Of a stretch of 64,000 bases of DNA, positions 54,252 to 64,000 are shown piece by piece. How positions within the stretch are numbered: position 1 is the stretch's first letter; the number at the start of each line of letters is the position of its first letter. Below the pieces are notes generated by a model, which did no database searches, was not told the DNA's origin, and saw only the letters and a list, made by a program, of their open reading frames with translations. This DNA comes from Elusimicrobia bacterium GWD2_63_28 (GTDB lineage: Bacteria; Elusimicrobiota; Elusimicrobia; Elusimicrobiales; UBA9959). The position numbers were made by a program, and so were the translations under genes. The DNA lies in assembly GCA_001799895.1 (NCBI GenBank), contig MGUI01000074.1, positions 104,467 to 168,466 of the forward strand, read 5' to 3'.

Positions 54252-54992
54252 ATGGCAAAAAACAGAGACAACTGCATTATACTCCTGGTAGACCCGCCGG
54301 AAGCCGACAAGATCAGCGCCGAGCTCAAGACTGCCTTCGGCCCCGAGAGGGCCGCGCACGTCAACAGCGACCTGATGTCCGCCGCCTACAAGCTCGCCAA
54401 GAATTTCGGCGACGCCATCCTGATACTTTCCTACGCCAAGACGGCGCGCCATCCCGACCTCACCTGGCTCGACCCGGAGGACCCGGGCTTCCTCGAGGTC
54501 AAGAATCACAATTACGAGGACCGGCTGCAGGACGCTTTCCGCCTGGCCTTCTTCACCGGCGCCAAGAAGGCCGTGTTCATCAGCCACCTCTCCCCCGAGC
54601 TGAAGGAAGAGTGGCTTTACCAGGCCTTCGATGCCGTCAACGACAAGACCGTGGCCCTGGGCGCCAACCAGGACGGTTCGCATTACCTGATCGGCCTCTC
54701 CCAGCAGAACCTCAAGATCTTCGAGACGCCCGGCTTCTCCCACGGGAAAAGCGTCGAGGCCCTCTCCGAGCGCGCCAAGAAAAACAAGCTGGCCGTGGCG
54801 CCCACTCCCGAGGCGTATTCCATAACCGGCGAGGAATCGCTGCTGAAGTGGATGGAGTCGAAGGAAACCCTGCCGCCGCTTTTCCAGTCCCCGCAAGCCG
54901 CACAGGCCGCGCAGGAGCATAAGAAGCACTCCCGCCGCCACGGAAAGACGCAGGAAAATCCGGCGCAGCCGCCCGAAAACCCGGGCGTCTAA
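54252..54992 (+). CDS. DUF2064 / TIGR04282-like glycosyltransferase-A-fold protein (divergent)
   Basis: 246 residues. ILLVDPPEADKISAEL, DAILILSYAK, YEDRLQDAFRLAFFTGAKKAVFISHLSP and TVALGANQDGSHYLIGLSQQNLKIFE follow the layout of DUF2064 proteins (MobA/CofC-like fold). The usual G-x-D-x-P motif is replaced by SHLSP, so metal-nucleotide binding may be lost. The C-terminal ~50 residues are Gln/His/Pro-rich. It starts an operon with the radical SAM and TldDE genes. Confidence 0.65.
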   Translation: MAKNRDNCIILLVDPPEADKISAELKTAFGPERAAHVNSDLMSAAYKLAKNFGDAILILSYAKTARHPDLTWLDPEDPGFLEVKNHNYEDRLQDAFRLAFFTGAKKAVFISHLSPELKEEWLYQAFDAVNDKTVALGANQDGSHYLIGLSQQNLKIFETPGFSHGKSVEALSERAKKNKLAVAPTPEAYSITGEESLLKWMESKETLPPLFQSPQAAQAAQEHKKHSRRHGKTQENPAQPPENPGV

Positions 54993-55007
54993 GCCCTGAA
55001 CGAAACC

Positions 55008-56459
55008 ATGCAGACGGACATCCTCCTGCTCTCGCAGGAAGAAACCCATCCCTTTTACAGCGGGGTCAACTCGTATTTCCTGGACCCGCTGCTGGCGCCT
55101 CCCGCCCTGCCCCTTAAAAAATTCTCCGCCGCTCCCCCGCTGGGCATAACCCTGCTGGCCTCGGCCCTGCGCCGCGAAGGATTCACGGCGCTGCCGCTGT
55201 ATAATTTCTTCTCGCGCGAGAAGGAAAAAGAGCGCCTGCTGGAAGAGCTGGAAAAGAAGCCTTTCGCCGCCGGACTTTCCACCACCCACACCTTCCGCCC
55301 GGAAACCCTGCGAGCGGCGGCCGAACTGGTAAAAAAGATCTCCCCGAAAACCGTACTGATAGCGGGAGGCCCCGGGGCCGAGTGGAACGAGGACCTGCGT
55401 CCCGCGGGGGGATACACGGCGCTCGGCCCGGGCGAGGGCGCGCTGACTGAACTGCTGCGCGCCCTGCGCGCGGGGGCAGACCCGGCCGGAGTGGCTAACC
55501 TTATCCTCCCGGACGGCAAGCCCTCGCCGGGGGCGCGCAGGCCGCCACCCCAGCTCGAAAGCCTGCCCTTCCCGGACTGGGGGCTGTATCCCGCCGCGCC
55601 CCGCGGCGTGGCCGTGCAGGGCTCGCGCGGCTGTTCCCGGGCCTGCGGCTTCTGTTCCTACAGCGCGCCTTACGACGCCAGGAGCGCGGCCTCGGTGCTG
55701 GCTGAGCTGCGCCGCAACCGAAACCTCTGGGGCATCAGGCGCTTCCGCTTCACGGACTCCGACTTCGCCGGCGACCCGGCGCGCGCGCTGGAAATCTGCC
55801 GCGGGCTGGAAGAGGACGGCGGCTTTGCCTGGACCTGCTTCGCGCGGGCCGACAGCCTGCTGCGCCCCGGCCTGGCGCCAGCCCTGCGGCGGGCCGGCTG
55901 CCAGTGGGTGTTCCTCGGCGTGGAATCCGGCTCGGACGAAATGCTGCGCGCCATGGACAAGGGCTGCGGCGCGGAAGCGATGCGCGCCGGCATAGCGGCC
56001 GCAAAGAGCGCCGGCCTCGGCACGCACGGGAATTTCGTGGTGGGCTACCCGGGGGAAACCCGCGCCACGCTGGCCGAAACCCTGGCCTTCGTGAAGGGCG
56101 CCGGCCTGGACACGGTCTACTTTTCACCGTTCCAGATCCGCAGCCCCGGCATACCGGCCCTGGCGCGCGCGCAGGGCGGCCTTTCGGGCGGCAGGGAGGG
56201 CTGGAGCCACGCCACGATGTCCTCCGGAGAAATGCTTAAATATGCCAGGGAGATCGGAGAAGAAATTTCCTCCGACCCTGGCGCGCCGCTCCTCGGCAGC
56301 GAGGCCCTGTTCTCGCTCTTCTCGGAAGGCGAGGGGGAAGCCTACAGGGCCAACGTGCTGGAGTTCTTCGGCGCCTTCCGGCGCTGGCACGCCGGGCGGA
56401 GAAGCGGGAACGGCGCGGAGCTGGCGCTCGCCAGGAAAACCATGGAAAAACATTTATGA
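55008..56459 (+). CDS. Radical SAM protein with a B12-binding-like N-terminal domain
   Basis: 483 residues. The N-terminal ~190 residues are like the Rossmann B12-binding domain (APPLGITLLASALRREGFTA, TVLIAGGPGAEW), but no DxHxxG cobalamin His motif is seen. The radical SAM core has the CxxxCxxC motif at C209, C213, C216 (RGCSRACGFCSYSAP), then GIRRFRFTDSDFAGD, WVFLGVESGSDEML and HGNFVVGYPGETRATL. The substrate is unknown. The stop overlaps the tldE start (ATGA). Confidence 0.85.
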   Translation: MQTDILLLSQEETHPFYSGVNSYFLDPLLAPPALPLKKFSAAPPLGITLLASALRREGFTALPLYNFFSREKEKERLLEELEKKPFAAGLSTTHTFRPETLRAAAELVKKISPKTVLIAGGPGAEWNEDLRPAGGYTALGPGEGALTELLRALRAGADPAGVANLILPDGKPSPGARRPPPQLESLPFPDWGLYPAAPRGVAVQGSRGCSRACGFCSYSAPYDARSAASVLAELRRNRNLWGIRRFRFTDSDFAGDPARALEICRGLEEDGGFAWTCFARADSLLRPGLAPALRRAGCQWVFLGVESGSDEMLRAMDKGCGAEAMRAGIAAAKSAGLGTHGNFVVGYPGETRATLAETLAFVKGAGLDTVYFSPFQIRSPGIPALARAQGGLSGGREGWSHATMSSGEMLKYAREIGEEISSDPGAPLLGSEALFSLFSEGEGEAYRANVLEFFGAFRRWHAGRRSGNGAELALARKTMEKHL

Positions 56460-57784
56460 AAAATATAGAAAGCGTGGTTAAGAAAATATTCAAGCTGGCC
56501 GGCCGGGTGCAGTGCGAGGTGCTGGCGCAAAAGCGGGAAAGTTCCCTGACGCGGTTCGCCGACAACGTGATCTCGCAGAACGTCTCCCTGGCGGCGCTGA
56601 ACTTTTCGGTGCGCCTGCTCGACGGCGGCCGCTCGGCGAGGGTGCGCTTCAACCAGACCGACGATAACGCGCTTAAGCTCGCCGTACGCTCCGGACTGGA
56701 GATACTCAGGCGCCAGAAGAAGGACCCGGCCCTGCTGCCGCTGGCCAGGCCGCGGGCCCTGCCCGCCGGACAAAAGCTTTATTACGAAAGCACCGCGGCG
56801 CTGACCCCGTCTTTCCGCGCCGAGCGGGCCGCGGAGATCGCCCGGCCCTGCGCCAAAGCCGGGCAGGTGGCCTGCGGCACCGTGGAGAACGGCGCCTCGC
56901 ACCTCGTCATCGCCAATAACCTCGGCCTGTTCGCCTCCCACCGGGAAACTTCAGCCGTGCACAGCGTCACCGTGCGGGACCGCGACGGCTCGGGCTGGGC
57001 GGAAGCCTCCGCCCACGACGCCGGGCGCATAGATTTTAAAGCCGTCAACGAAACGGCCCGGGCCAAGGCGGCGGCCAGCCGCTCCCCCCGCGAGGTGCGG
57101 CCGGGGAGGTACTCCGTGGTGCTGGAGCCCCAGGCGGCGGCCGACCTGATGTATTTCCTGGGCGACGACGGCTTCGGCGGGCAGCTGTACGCCGAAGGCC
57201 GCTCCTTCGCCTGCGGCCGGCTCGGCAAAAGGGTATTGAGCCCGCTGCTCTCCCTCGAGGACAACGCCCTGGACGGCGCCGCGCCCGGCATGCCCTTCGA
57301 CTACGAGGGCCAGCCCCGCTCACGGGTGACTTTGGTGGAGAACGGCGTGCTGAAGGGCGTGATACACGACCGCAAGACCGCCAGGCAGGCGAAGATGGCC
57401 TCCACGGGGCACGCGCCGCCGCAGCCCAATTACGGTGGGCCCGTACCCCTCAACCTGGCGGTAAAACCCGGCCAGGGCACGCTGGCGGACCTAATAAAGG
57501 GCACGGAGCGCGGCCTCCTGGTCACACAGTTCCACTACACCAACACCCTCAAGGTCCAGACCGTGGAGATGACCGGCATGACCCGCAACGGCACCTTCCT
57601 CATCGAGAACGGCAGGATAGTCCGCCCGGTAATGAACCTGCGCTTCACCCAGAGCATGGTGGAGGCCTTCAATAATATCGAAGCGATAGGCGGCGAGGCG
57701 GTCACCCTGTCCAAGTGGGGCAGCATCTCCTGCCCGGCCATGCGGCTGGGCGGCTTCAACTTCTCCTCGTCGACAAAATTCTAA
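56456..57784 (+). CDS. tldE: TldE/PmbA-family metalloprotease subunit
   Basis: 442 residues. N-terminal FADNVISQNVSL-type strand, AGRIDFKAVNETA and the C-terminal VTLVENGVLKGVIHDRKTARQ, FNNIEAIGGEA and SCPAMRLGGFNFSS follow TldE. The subunit lacks the HExxxH zinc motif, as TldE should. It forms a heterodimer with TldD. It is coupled to the upstream radical SAM gene. Confidence 0.9.
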   Translation: MKNIESVVKKIFKLAGRVQCEVLAQKRESSLTRFADNVISQNVSLAALNFSVRLLDGGRSARVRFNQTDDNALKLAVRSGLEILRRQKKDPALLPLARPRALPAGQKLYYESTAALTPSFRAERAAEIARPCAKAGQVACGTVENGASHLVIANNLGLFASHRETSAVHSVTVRDRDGSGWAEASAHDAGRIDFKAVNETARAKAAASRSPREVRPGRYSVVLEPQAAADLMYFLGDDGFGGQLYAEGRSFACGRLGKRVLSPLLSLEDNALDGAAPGMPFDYEGQPRSRVTLVENGVLKGVIHDRKTARQAKMASTGHAPPQPNYGGPVPLNLAVKPGQGTLADLIKGTERGLLVTQFHYTNTLKVQTVEMTGMTRNGTFLIENGRIVRPVMNLRFTQSMVEAFNNIEAIGGEAVTLSKWGSISCPAMRLGGFNFSSSTKF

Positions 57785-57796
57785 AAGGGAAAAACC

Positions 57797-59242
57797 ATGT
57801 TTAAACTCGCTGACGCAGCCATAGAGACGGCAAAAAGGTACCGCGTGGATTTCGGCGATATCCGCGTAGTGGAGACCCGCGGGCAGTACCTGGGGGTGAA
57901 GAACGGCGAGATAGCCGTCCTCACCGACACCACCACGCTGGGTTACGGCGTGCGCGTGCTCTACAGGGGAGCGTGGGGCTTCGCTTCCGGCCGGGAGATG
58001 ACCGCGCGCGCCGTGGCCACCACGGCGCTGAAGGCTATCGCCATCGCCAAGGCCAGCCGCCTCTTGATGCGCGCCCCCGTGCGCCTGGCCCCCGAACCCG
58101 CCCATACCGACTTCTGGCAGACGCCTTTCCTGAAGGACCCGTTCGCGGTGCCGGTACAGACCAAGCTGGACCTGATGTTCAGGCTGGACGCCGCGCTGTG
58201 CAAGAACAAGAAGATCCGCGTCGCCGAAACCAGCATGCATTTCCTGCGCGAACACCAGTGGCACATGACCACCGGGGGGTCGCGCATAGAGCAGGTGCTG
58301 CTTTCCTCGGGCGCCTGCATGGTCGCCACCGCGGTGGAGAACGGCGAATCCCAGGTGCGCGGCTACCCGTGCTCGCACGGGGACCAGGCCCAGGGGGGCG
58401 GCTGGGAGATAATAGAGGCCATGGACCTGCCGGCCAACGCAGAACGCGTGAGGGAGGAAGCCGCCGCGCTGCTGAAGGCGCCGGCCTGCCCCGCCGGCAC
58501 CAAAGACCTGATCATTTCCGGCAACCAGCTGGCCCTGCAGATCCACGAGTCCGTGGGCCACGCCTCCGAGCTTGACCGCGTGCTCGGCTATGAAGAATCC
58601 TTCGCCGGCTCCAGCTTCGCCACCACGGAGAAACTGGGCAAGTTCCGCTACGGCTCGCCGATAGTGAACCTGGTGGCCGACGCCACGCTGCCCGGCGGCC
58701 TGGCCACTGCGGGCTACGACGACGACGCCGTGAAAGCCCAGCGCTGGCACATAGTGAAGGACGGCCTCCTCTCCGGCTATATGACCAACCGCGAGTTCTG
58801 CGGCAGGGTCGGTCTTGAGCGGTCGCAGGGCTCCTGCCGCGCCGACGGCTACGCGAACATACCGATAACCCGCATCTGCAACCTCAGCCTCATGCCCGGC
58901 TCGTCCTCTACGGAAGAGCTGGTCGGCGGCATCCGCGACGGCGTAATGATGGAGAATAATGTTTCCTGGAGCATAGACCAGAAAAGGCTGAATTTCCAGT
59001 TCGGCTGCGAGATAGGCTGGCTGATAAAGAACGGCAAGAAGCGGCAGTTGGTCAAGAACCCCACCTACCAGGGCCTTACTCCGGCTTTCTGGGGCTCCTG
59101 CGACGCCATAGCGGGGCCGGCTGAGTGGCGCCTGTGGGGAATAGCCAATTGCGGCAAGGGCCAGCCGAGCCAGACCGCCATGATGAGCCACGGCTCCAGC
59201 CCGGCCCGTTTCCGCAAGGTAAAAATAGGCGTACACGGCTAA
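57797..59242 (+). CDS. tldD: TldD metalloprotease catalytic subunit
   Basis: 481 residues. The zinc-binding HExxxH motif appears at H250-E251...H255 in QIHESVGHASELDRVLGYEESFAG. Other family marks are GLATAGYDDDAVKA, YMTNREFCGRVG and RITNLSLMPG-like IPITRICNLSLMPGSS. With TldE it degrades unfolded peptides inside a sealed dimer cavity; in Escherichia coli the pair matures microcin B17 and degrades CcdA. A terminator follows after 13 bp. Confidence 0.93.
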   Translation: MFKLADAAIETAKRYRVDFGDIRVVETRGQYLGVKNGEIAVLTDTTTLGYGVRVLYRGAWGFASGREMTARAVATTALKAIAIAKASRLLMRAPVRLAPEPAHTDFWQTPFLKDPFAVPVQTKLDLMFRLDAALCKNKKIRVAETSMHFLREHQWHMTTGGSRIEQVLLSSGACMVATAVENGESQVRGYPCSHGDQAQGGGWEIIEAMDLPANAERVREEAAALLKAPACPAGTKDLIISGNQLALQIHESVGHASELDRVLGYEESFAGSSFATTEKLGKFRYGSPIVNLVADATLPGGLATAGYDDDAVKAQRWHIVKDGLLSGYMTNREFCGRVGLERSQGSCRADGYANIPITRICNLSLMPGSSSTEELVGGIRDGVMMENNVSWSIDQKRLNFQFGCEIGWLIKNGKKRQLVKNPTYQGLTPAFWGSCDAIAGPAEWRLWGIANCGKGQPSQTAMMSHGSSPARFRKVKIGVHG

Positions 59243-59255
59243 GCTGGAATAGCCC

Positions 59256-59285
59256 CAAAAAAGCGCCCCGGGAGGCGCTTTTTTT
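59256..59285 (+). terminator. Terminator of the radical SAM-tldE-tldD operon
   Basis: AAAAAAGCGCC pairs with GGCGCTTTTTTT around a short CG-rich loop. Confidence 0.92.
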
Positions 59286-59504
59286 GTTTGACTTAAGGGC
59301 TTGAAATATATATTATATAGATATCCTATAAAAAAGCACCTATTTTGAGCGTTTTAAGACCGGTTTTGTACACTTTTTTGAAACCTTTTCCACTGAAATT
59401 TGCGGTTTTCAGCCTTTACTGAAAAAGTTATCAACAGAAAAAGTGCATATAATATAAGTGTTTTTACGGTGGGGACAAAAACTATTAACAGTTGTGGATA
59501 ACTT
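59286..59504. other. Putative oriC / dnaA promoter region
   Basis: 219 bp with marked AT-rich stretches (59304-59336, ATATATATTATATAGATATCC-type; 59448-59460). It includes the DnaA-box-like TTATCAACA (59428-59436), a TATAAT (59448-59453) and the consensus box TGTGGATAA at 59493-59501. These are the usual elements of a bacterial origin unwinding region and autoregulated dnaA promoter. Confidence 0.65.
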
Positions 59505-59512
59505 GTGGATAA
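59493..59512 (+). promoter_or_regulatory. Tandem DnaA boxes, one over the dnaA start codon
   Basis: TGTGGATAA, the inverse of the consensus TTATCCACA, occurs at 59493-59501 and again at 59504-59512 (11 bp apart). The second covers the GTG start codon of dnaA, implying direct translational or transcriptional autorepression. Confidence 0.85.
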
Positions 59513-60863
59513 CTTAACCGAGATCAATGAAATCTGGCAGGAAACGCTCAAAAGGCTGGCCCATGAAATGGGGACCGGGGATATAGACCTTTGGATACGC
59601 CCTGTCAAGCCGCTTTTCATGGACGGCGACACCCTCAGGCTGGAAGTGCCCGACCAGATCTATTACGATACGATAAAAAAGCGCTACGAAGAGAAGATCC
59701 TGCGGAAGCTCTCGGAAATAGCAGGCAAAGAAATAAAAATAAATTATTCCATGCCCGTCGCGCCGCTGGAGCCGCTGCCCCAGCCCAAGTCGGCGCCCTC
59801 GCCCGTCGCGCTGCCGGCCAACTACGATTCCTTCAACCCGCATTATACTTTTGACTCCTTCATCATGGGCACCTCCAACCGCTTCGCCTTCGCCTCGGCG
59901 GAAGGCGTGGCCAAGACGCCCGGCCAGTCCAACCCCTTCTTTATATACAGCCCTCCCGGCCTGGGCAAGACGCATCTGCTGCACGCCATAGCGCACGGCA
60001 TCCTGAAGGCCAACCCCTCGGCCAAAATCCTCTACACGGCCAGCGAGAATTTCGTGAACGAGTACATCGACGCGATGCGCGGCAAATCCAGCGGCGGGCC
60101 CGAGGCCTTCCGCAACAAGTACCGCAAGCTCGACTGCCTGCTGCTCGACGACATACAGTTCCTGCTGGACAAGGAGCGCAGCCAGGAGGAGTTCTTCTAC
60201 ACCTTCGACTCGCTGTTCCAGTCCAAAAAACAGATAGTGCTCACCTCGGACCGGCCGCCCCGCGAGCTGGCCATGGACGACCGCATCATCTCCCGCTTCC
60301 TGCAGGGCGTCGTGGCGGACATAAAGATCCCGGATTTCGAGACGCGCGTGGCCATCCTGCGCCAGAAGCGCGACCAGCACAAGTACGAGATCCCCGACGA
60401 CGTCATCACCTTCATCGCCGAGAACGTCAAGAAAAACATCCGCGAGCTGGAAGGCTGCCTCATCACCGTGGGAAACTTCTGCACCAATATGAGGCTGCAG
60501 CCTTCCATAGACACGGTGCGGGAGATCATAAAGGATTACATCAGCCCCCACGACCACGAGGAAAAGAAGATCTCCATAGAGGTGATCAAGCGCGTGGTGG
60601 CCGACAAGTACAACGTGGAGATGCGGGATTTCAATTCCAAGAAGCGCAGCGACAACATCGCCTTTCCCCGCCAGGTGGCGATGTACCTGGCCTGCGAGAT
60701 GACGGACCTGGTGCTTACGGAGATCGGGGACGCCTTCGCCAGGGAGCACGCCACGGTGCTGCACGCGAAGGGAAAGATCAGCCATATGCTGCAGACGGAC
60801 CCGTATTTTACCGAGGCCCTGAACCAGATAATTTCTAAAATAAAGACTGTTAATAACCAGTAG
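59505..60863 (+). CDS. dnaA: Chromosomal replication initiator DnaA
   Basis: 452 residues beginning at GTG. Domain I INEIWQETLKRLAHEMG, variable domain II (about 80-105, Pro-rich), AAA+ domain III with Walker A SPPGLGKTH at 149-157 and Walker B CLLLDDIQFL at 211-220, then helix-turn-helix domain IV (IKRVVADKYNVEMRDF, RSDNIAFPRQVAMYLACEM, FAREHATVLHAKGKI) that contacts the DnaA box. The frame has a stop two codons upstream, so GTG is the furthest start. No Shine-Dalgarno is seen. Confidence 0.98.
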   Translation: MDNLTEINEIWQETLKRLAHEMGTGDIDLWIRPVKPLFMDGDTLRLEVPDQIYYDTIKKRYEEKILRKLSEIAGKEIKINYSMPVAPLEPLPQPKSAPSPVALPANYDSFNPHYTFDSFIMGTSNRFAFASAEGVAKTPGQSNPFFIYSPPGLGKTHLLHAIAHGILKANPSAKILYTASENFVNEYIDAMRGKSSGGPEAFRNKYRKLDCLLLDDIQFLLDKERSQEEFFYTFDSLFQSKKQIVLTSDRPPRELAMDDRIISRFLQGVVADIKIPDFETRVAILRQKRDQHKYEIPDDVITFIAENVKKNIRELEGCLITVGNFCTNMRLQPSIDTVREIIKDYISPHDHEEKKISIEVIKRVVADKYNVEMRDFNSKKRSDNIAFPRQVAMYLACEMTDLVLTEIGDAFAREHATVLHAKGKISHMLQTDPYFTEALNQIISKIKTVNNQ

Positions 60864-61000
60864 AATGAAGCCCCGCGGCGGTCGCAGAAGCCGTGTTTTG
60901 TAAGGACTGTCAGTAAATCGGGATAGACTGTTGATAACTTTCCCCTATGCGCTCTACAGCATTGACACTATAAACAGCCATCTTATAGAGGACGATAACG
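60864..61000. promoter_or_regulatory. dnaA-dnaN intergenic region with DnaA-box variants
   Basis: 137 bp. TGTTGATAA (60929-60937), the inverse of TTATCAACA, occurs here, and AGACTGTTAATAACC at the end of dnaA is a near match. It may add to the origin. A promoter for dnaN is not obvious. Confidence 0.45.
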
Positions 61001-62116
61001 ATGAAAATAAACAGTAACCGTGAGACCCTGATCAAGGGAATCCAGACCATCCAGGCCGGAGTTTCCTCAAAAACCGGCACCATTCCGATACTGCAGAACT
61101 TCCTGATGGAAACCGAGGACAAGGGCGTGAAGGTGGTCTTCACGGACCTGGAGATGGCTATAAAGCACCATATCCCGGTGGAGATCAAGGGAGAGGGCAG
61201 CATCACCGTCCCGATAAAGAAATTCATGGAGATAGTGCAGAACCTCGGGGAGGATTCCCCGGTCAATATCGCGGTGGACGAGAACAACCGCATTTCCATT
61301 CTAAGCGGCAAGTCCCGCTTCAAGCTGGGCGGCGCCCCCAAGAACGACTACCCCGTGATCCCCGACCTGGACGAGAGCAACTCCTTCAAGGTGCCGGCCA
61401 AGCTGCTGGCCGACATGATCAACAGCACCATCTTCTCCGCGTCCACCGAGGACGACCGTCATTTCCTCAACGGCCTGCTGTGGAAATACGAGAAGGATTC
61501 CTTCTCCCTGGTGGCCACCGACGGGCGCCGCCTGGCGATAGCCTCCACCTCTAAAGTGAAGGCGAAGAAAGAGTTCAAGGTCATCGTCCCCGCCAAGATC
61601 CTCGGCGAGCTGTCGCGCTTTATAAAGGGCGCCGGCGTGAAGGACGCGGACGAAGTCACCGTGGGGCTTTCCTCCAACCAGATAGGCTTTAAGATCGGCA
61701 AGACGGTCTTCATCTCCCGCCTCGTGGAGGGGAATTTCCCCGCTTACGAGCAGATAATCCCCAAGAGCCACGAGTTGGAGATCACCGTTAACGCCGAGAA
61801 GCTGATGGCGGTCACCAGGCGCGCCGCCATCTGTTCCAACGAGCGCTCCGGGGCCGTGAAGTACACCTTCAAGCCGGGCGCCCTGGTGGTGAACTCCGCT
61901 TCGCAGAGCATGGATTTCGAGGACGAGGTGGAGATAGATTACAAGGGCAAGGAGTTCCTGGTCAGCTTCAACCCGAAGTTCATCATGGACATCCTCAAGG
62001 CCGCCGGCGCGGGCGAGATCCTGGCGGAGTTCACCTCTCCCGCCACCCCGGCCCTGCTGCGGCTGAAGGGCCGCGAGGACCTGCTCTACATCGTGATGCC
62101 CCTGCGCACCCAGTAA
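61001..62116 (+). CDS. dnaN: DNA polymerase III beta clamp
   Basis: 371 residues with three similar clamp domains (NRETLIKGIQTIQAGVSSKTGTIPILQNFLMET; FSASTEDDRHFLNGLLWKY; VTRRAAICSNERSGAVKYTF), ending YIVMPLRTQ (the conserved C-terminal MPxRx2-type tail). It encircles DNA as a processivity factor. The stop overlaps the next start (TAATG). Confidence 0.98.
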   Translation: MKINSNRETLIKGIQTIQAGVSSKTGTIPILQNFLMETEDKGVKVVFTDLEMAIKHHIPVEIKGEGSITVPIKKFMEIVQNLGEDSPVNIAVDENNRISILSGKSRFKLGGAPKNDYPVIPDLDESNSFKVPAKLLADMINSTIFSASTEDDRHFLNGLLWKYEKDSFSLVATDGRRLAIASTSKVKAKKEFKVIVPAKILGELSRFIKGAGVKDADEVTVGLSSNQIGFKIGKTVFISRLVEGNFPAYEQIIPKSHELEITVNAEKLMAVTRRAAICSNERSGAVKYTFKPGALVVNSASQSMDFEDEVEIDYKGKEFLVSFNPKFIMDILKAAGAGEILAEFTSPATPALLRLKGREDLLYIVMPLRTQ

Positions 62117-62421
62117 TGTTTTTAAAGCGGCGAAGCTCGAACTGGAACAAGGCGGGGGAGATCTGCACCTCCTGGAAGTTCCTGAGCGTCACGGGCGTAG
62201 ACCGCCTGGGCATACTGGACGCGGTTTGGAAGAAAGAGATGGGCAGGCTCGGCGACCACTGCGTGCTGCTGGGCGTGGACAGGGGCGTGATACTGGTGAA
62301 GCCCTCCTCGGCCGCGGCGGCCAGCGAACTGTCCCTGCGGAGCGCGGTGCTGGTGAAGGGCCTTAACAAGTATTTCAAGAGCCCGTGGATAAAGGCCATC
62401 CGGACGGCCACAAAGATATAA
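62116..62421 (+). CDS. DciA-like (DUF721) protein
   Basis: 101 residues. WKFLSVTGVDRLGILDAVWKKEMGRLGDHCVLLGVDRGVILVKPSSAAAASELSLRSAVLVKGLNKYF fits the KH-like DUF721 fold, which in many bacteria is the replicative helicase loader DciA. Its position between dnaN and gyrB is common for DUF721. The usual recF gene between them is absent. The family match is weak at the level of individual residues. Confidence 0.6.
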   Translation: MFLKRRSSNWNKAGEICTSWKFLSVTGVDRLGILDAVWKKEMGRLGDHCVLLGVDRGVILVKPSSAAAASELSLRSAVLVKGLNKYFKSPWIKAIRTATKI

Positions 62422-62426
62422 CCTAA

Positions 62427-64000
<1,574 letters not shown>

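Noticed and set aside
53043..56027. A 994-codon frame ending with NadD/YqeK
   Set aside because: Only the part from 54191 encodes the NadD start; the upstream portion is antisense to the DUF2064-like and radical SAM genes.

Overview
The window is a GC-rich bacterial chromosome segment that ends at the replication origin: dnaA, dnaN, a DciA-like gene and the 5' part of gyrB lie at the right edge, with DnaA boxes in and around the dnaA start. Ile codon ATA is common despite the high GC. Other pointers to lineage are a PorV-like outer-membrane protein beside an Ig-like surface protein, a divergent nitrogenase-like cluster, and lysine/proline/alanine-rich tails. Together these suggest a free-living or groundwater Elusimicrobiota-type bacterium. 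This is an inference; no rRNA is present to confirm it.

Layout. 1-5.8 kb: end of a surface protein and an OMP, CPBP protease-mutL, and a secreted five-repeat protein. 5.8-10.7 kb: mutS-dusB-anchored protein, a REP-like palindrome and a zinc-ribbon protein. 10.7-15 kb: TolC-MacA-MacB-type efflux operon with a TetR-like operator upstream. 15-18.4 kb: two-subunit FAD/Fe-S dehydrogenase of unknown substrate. 18.4-24.8 kb: membrane TPR protein, secreted proteins, folD and a methyltransferase. 25-30.1 kb: a nitrogenase-like component 1 gene, a single-chain Fe protein (NifH) fused to a second component 1 domain, an RlmN-type radical SAM gene and a receiver protein, all tightly coupled. 30.3-35.4 kb: aconitase plus both ATP-citrate lyase subunits. 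35.4-38.6 kb: a small accessory patch with an alpha/beta hydrolase, a Xre regulator, an MNT/HEPN pair and zinc-ribbon proteins. 38.7-43.9 kb: nadA-GDPD-PHP, a NifU-type scaffold and monomeric isocitrate dehydrogenase. 44.1-47.6 kb: a DUF4105-like protein, a corrinoid adenosyltransferase-like protein, and an ECF sigma factor with a 43-residue leader peptide and a beta-strand repeat target gene. 47.7-48.0 kb: a 305-bp non-coding multi-hairpin element. 48-54.2 kb: nadD/yqeK fusion-lytR_C-pilT-CNB/GAF-rsfS-argS. 54.2-59.2 kb: DUF2064-like, radical SAM, tldE and tldD.

How the parts connect. Aconitase, ATP-citrate lyase and isocitrate dehydrogenase supply citrate-node enzymes, either for acetyl-CoA production or for a reductive TCA branch; the other diagnostic enzymes are not in view. 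The nitrogenase-like proteins keep all ATPase and cluster-binding motifs in the Fe-protein half but only part of the component 1 cysteine set, so they probably reduce something other than N2. The ECF sigma factor appears to control its own operon and the neighbouring gene through two matching promoters. No tRNA, rRNA, CRISPR array or intact transposase gene was seen.
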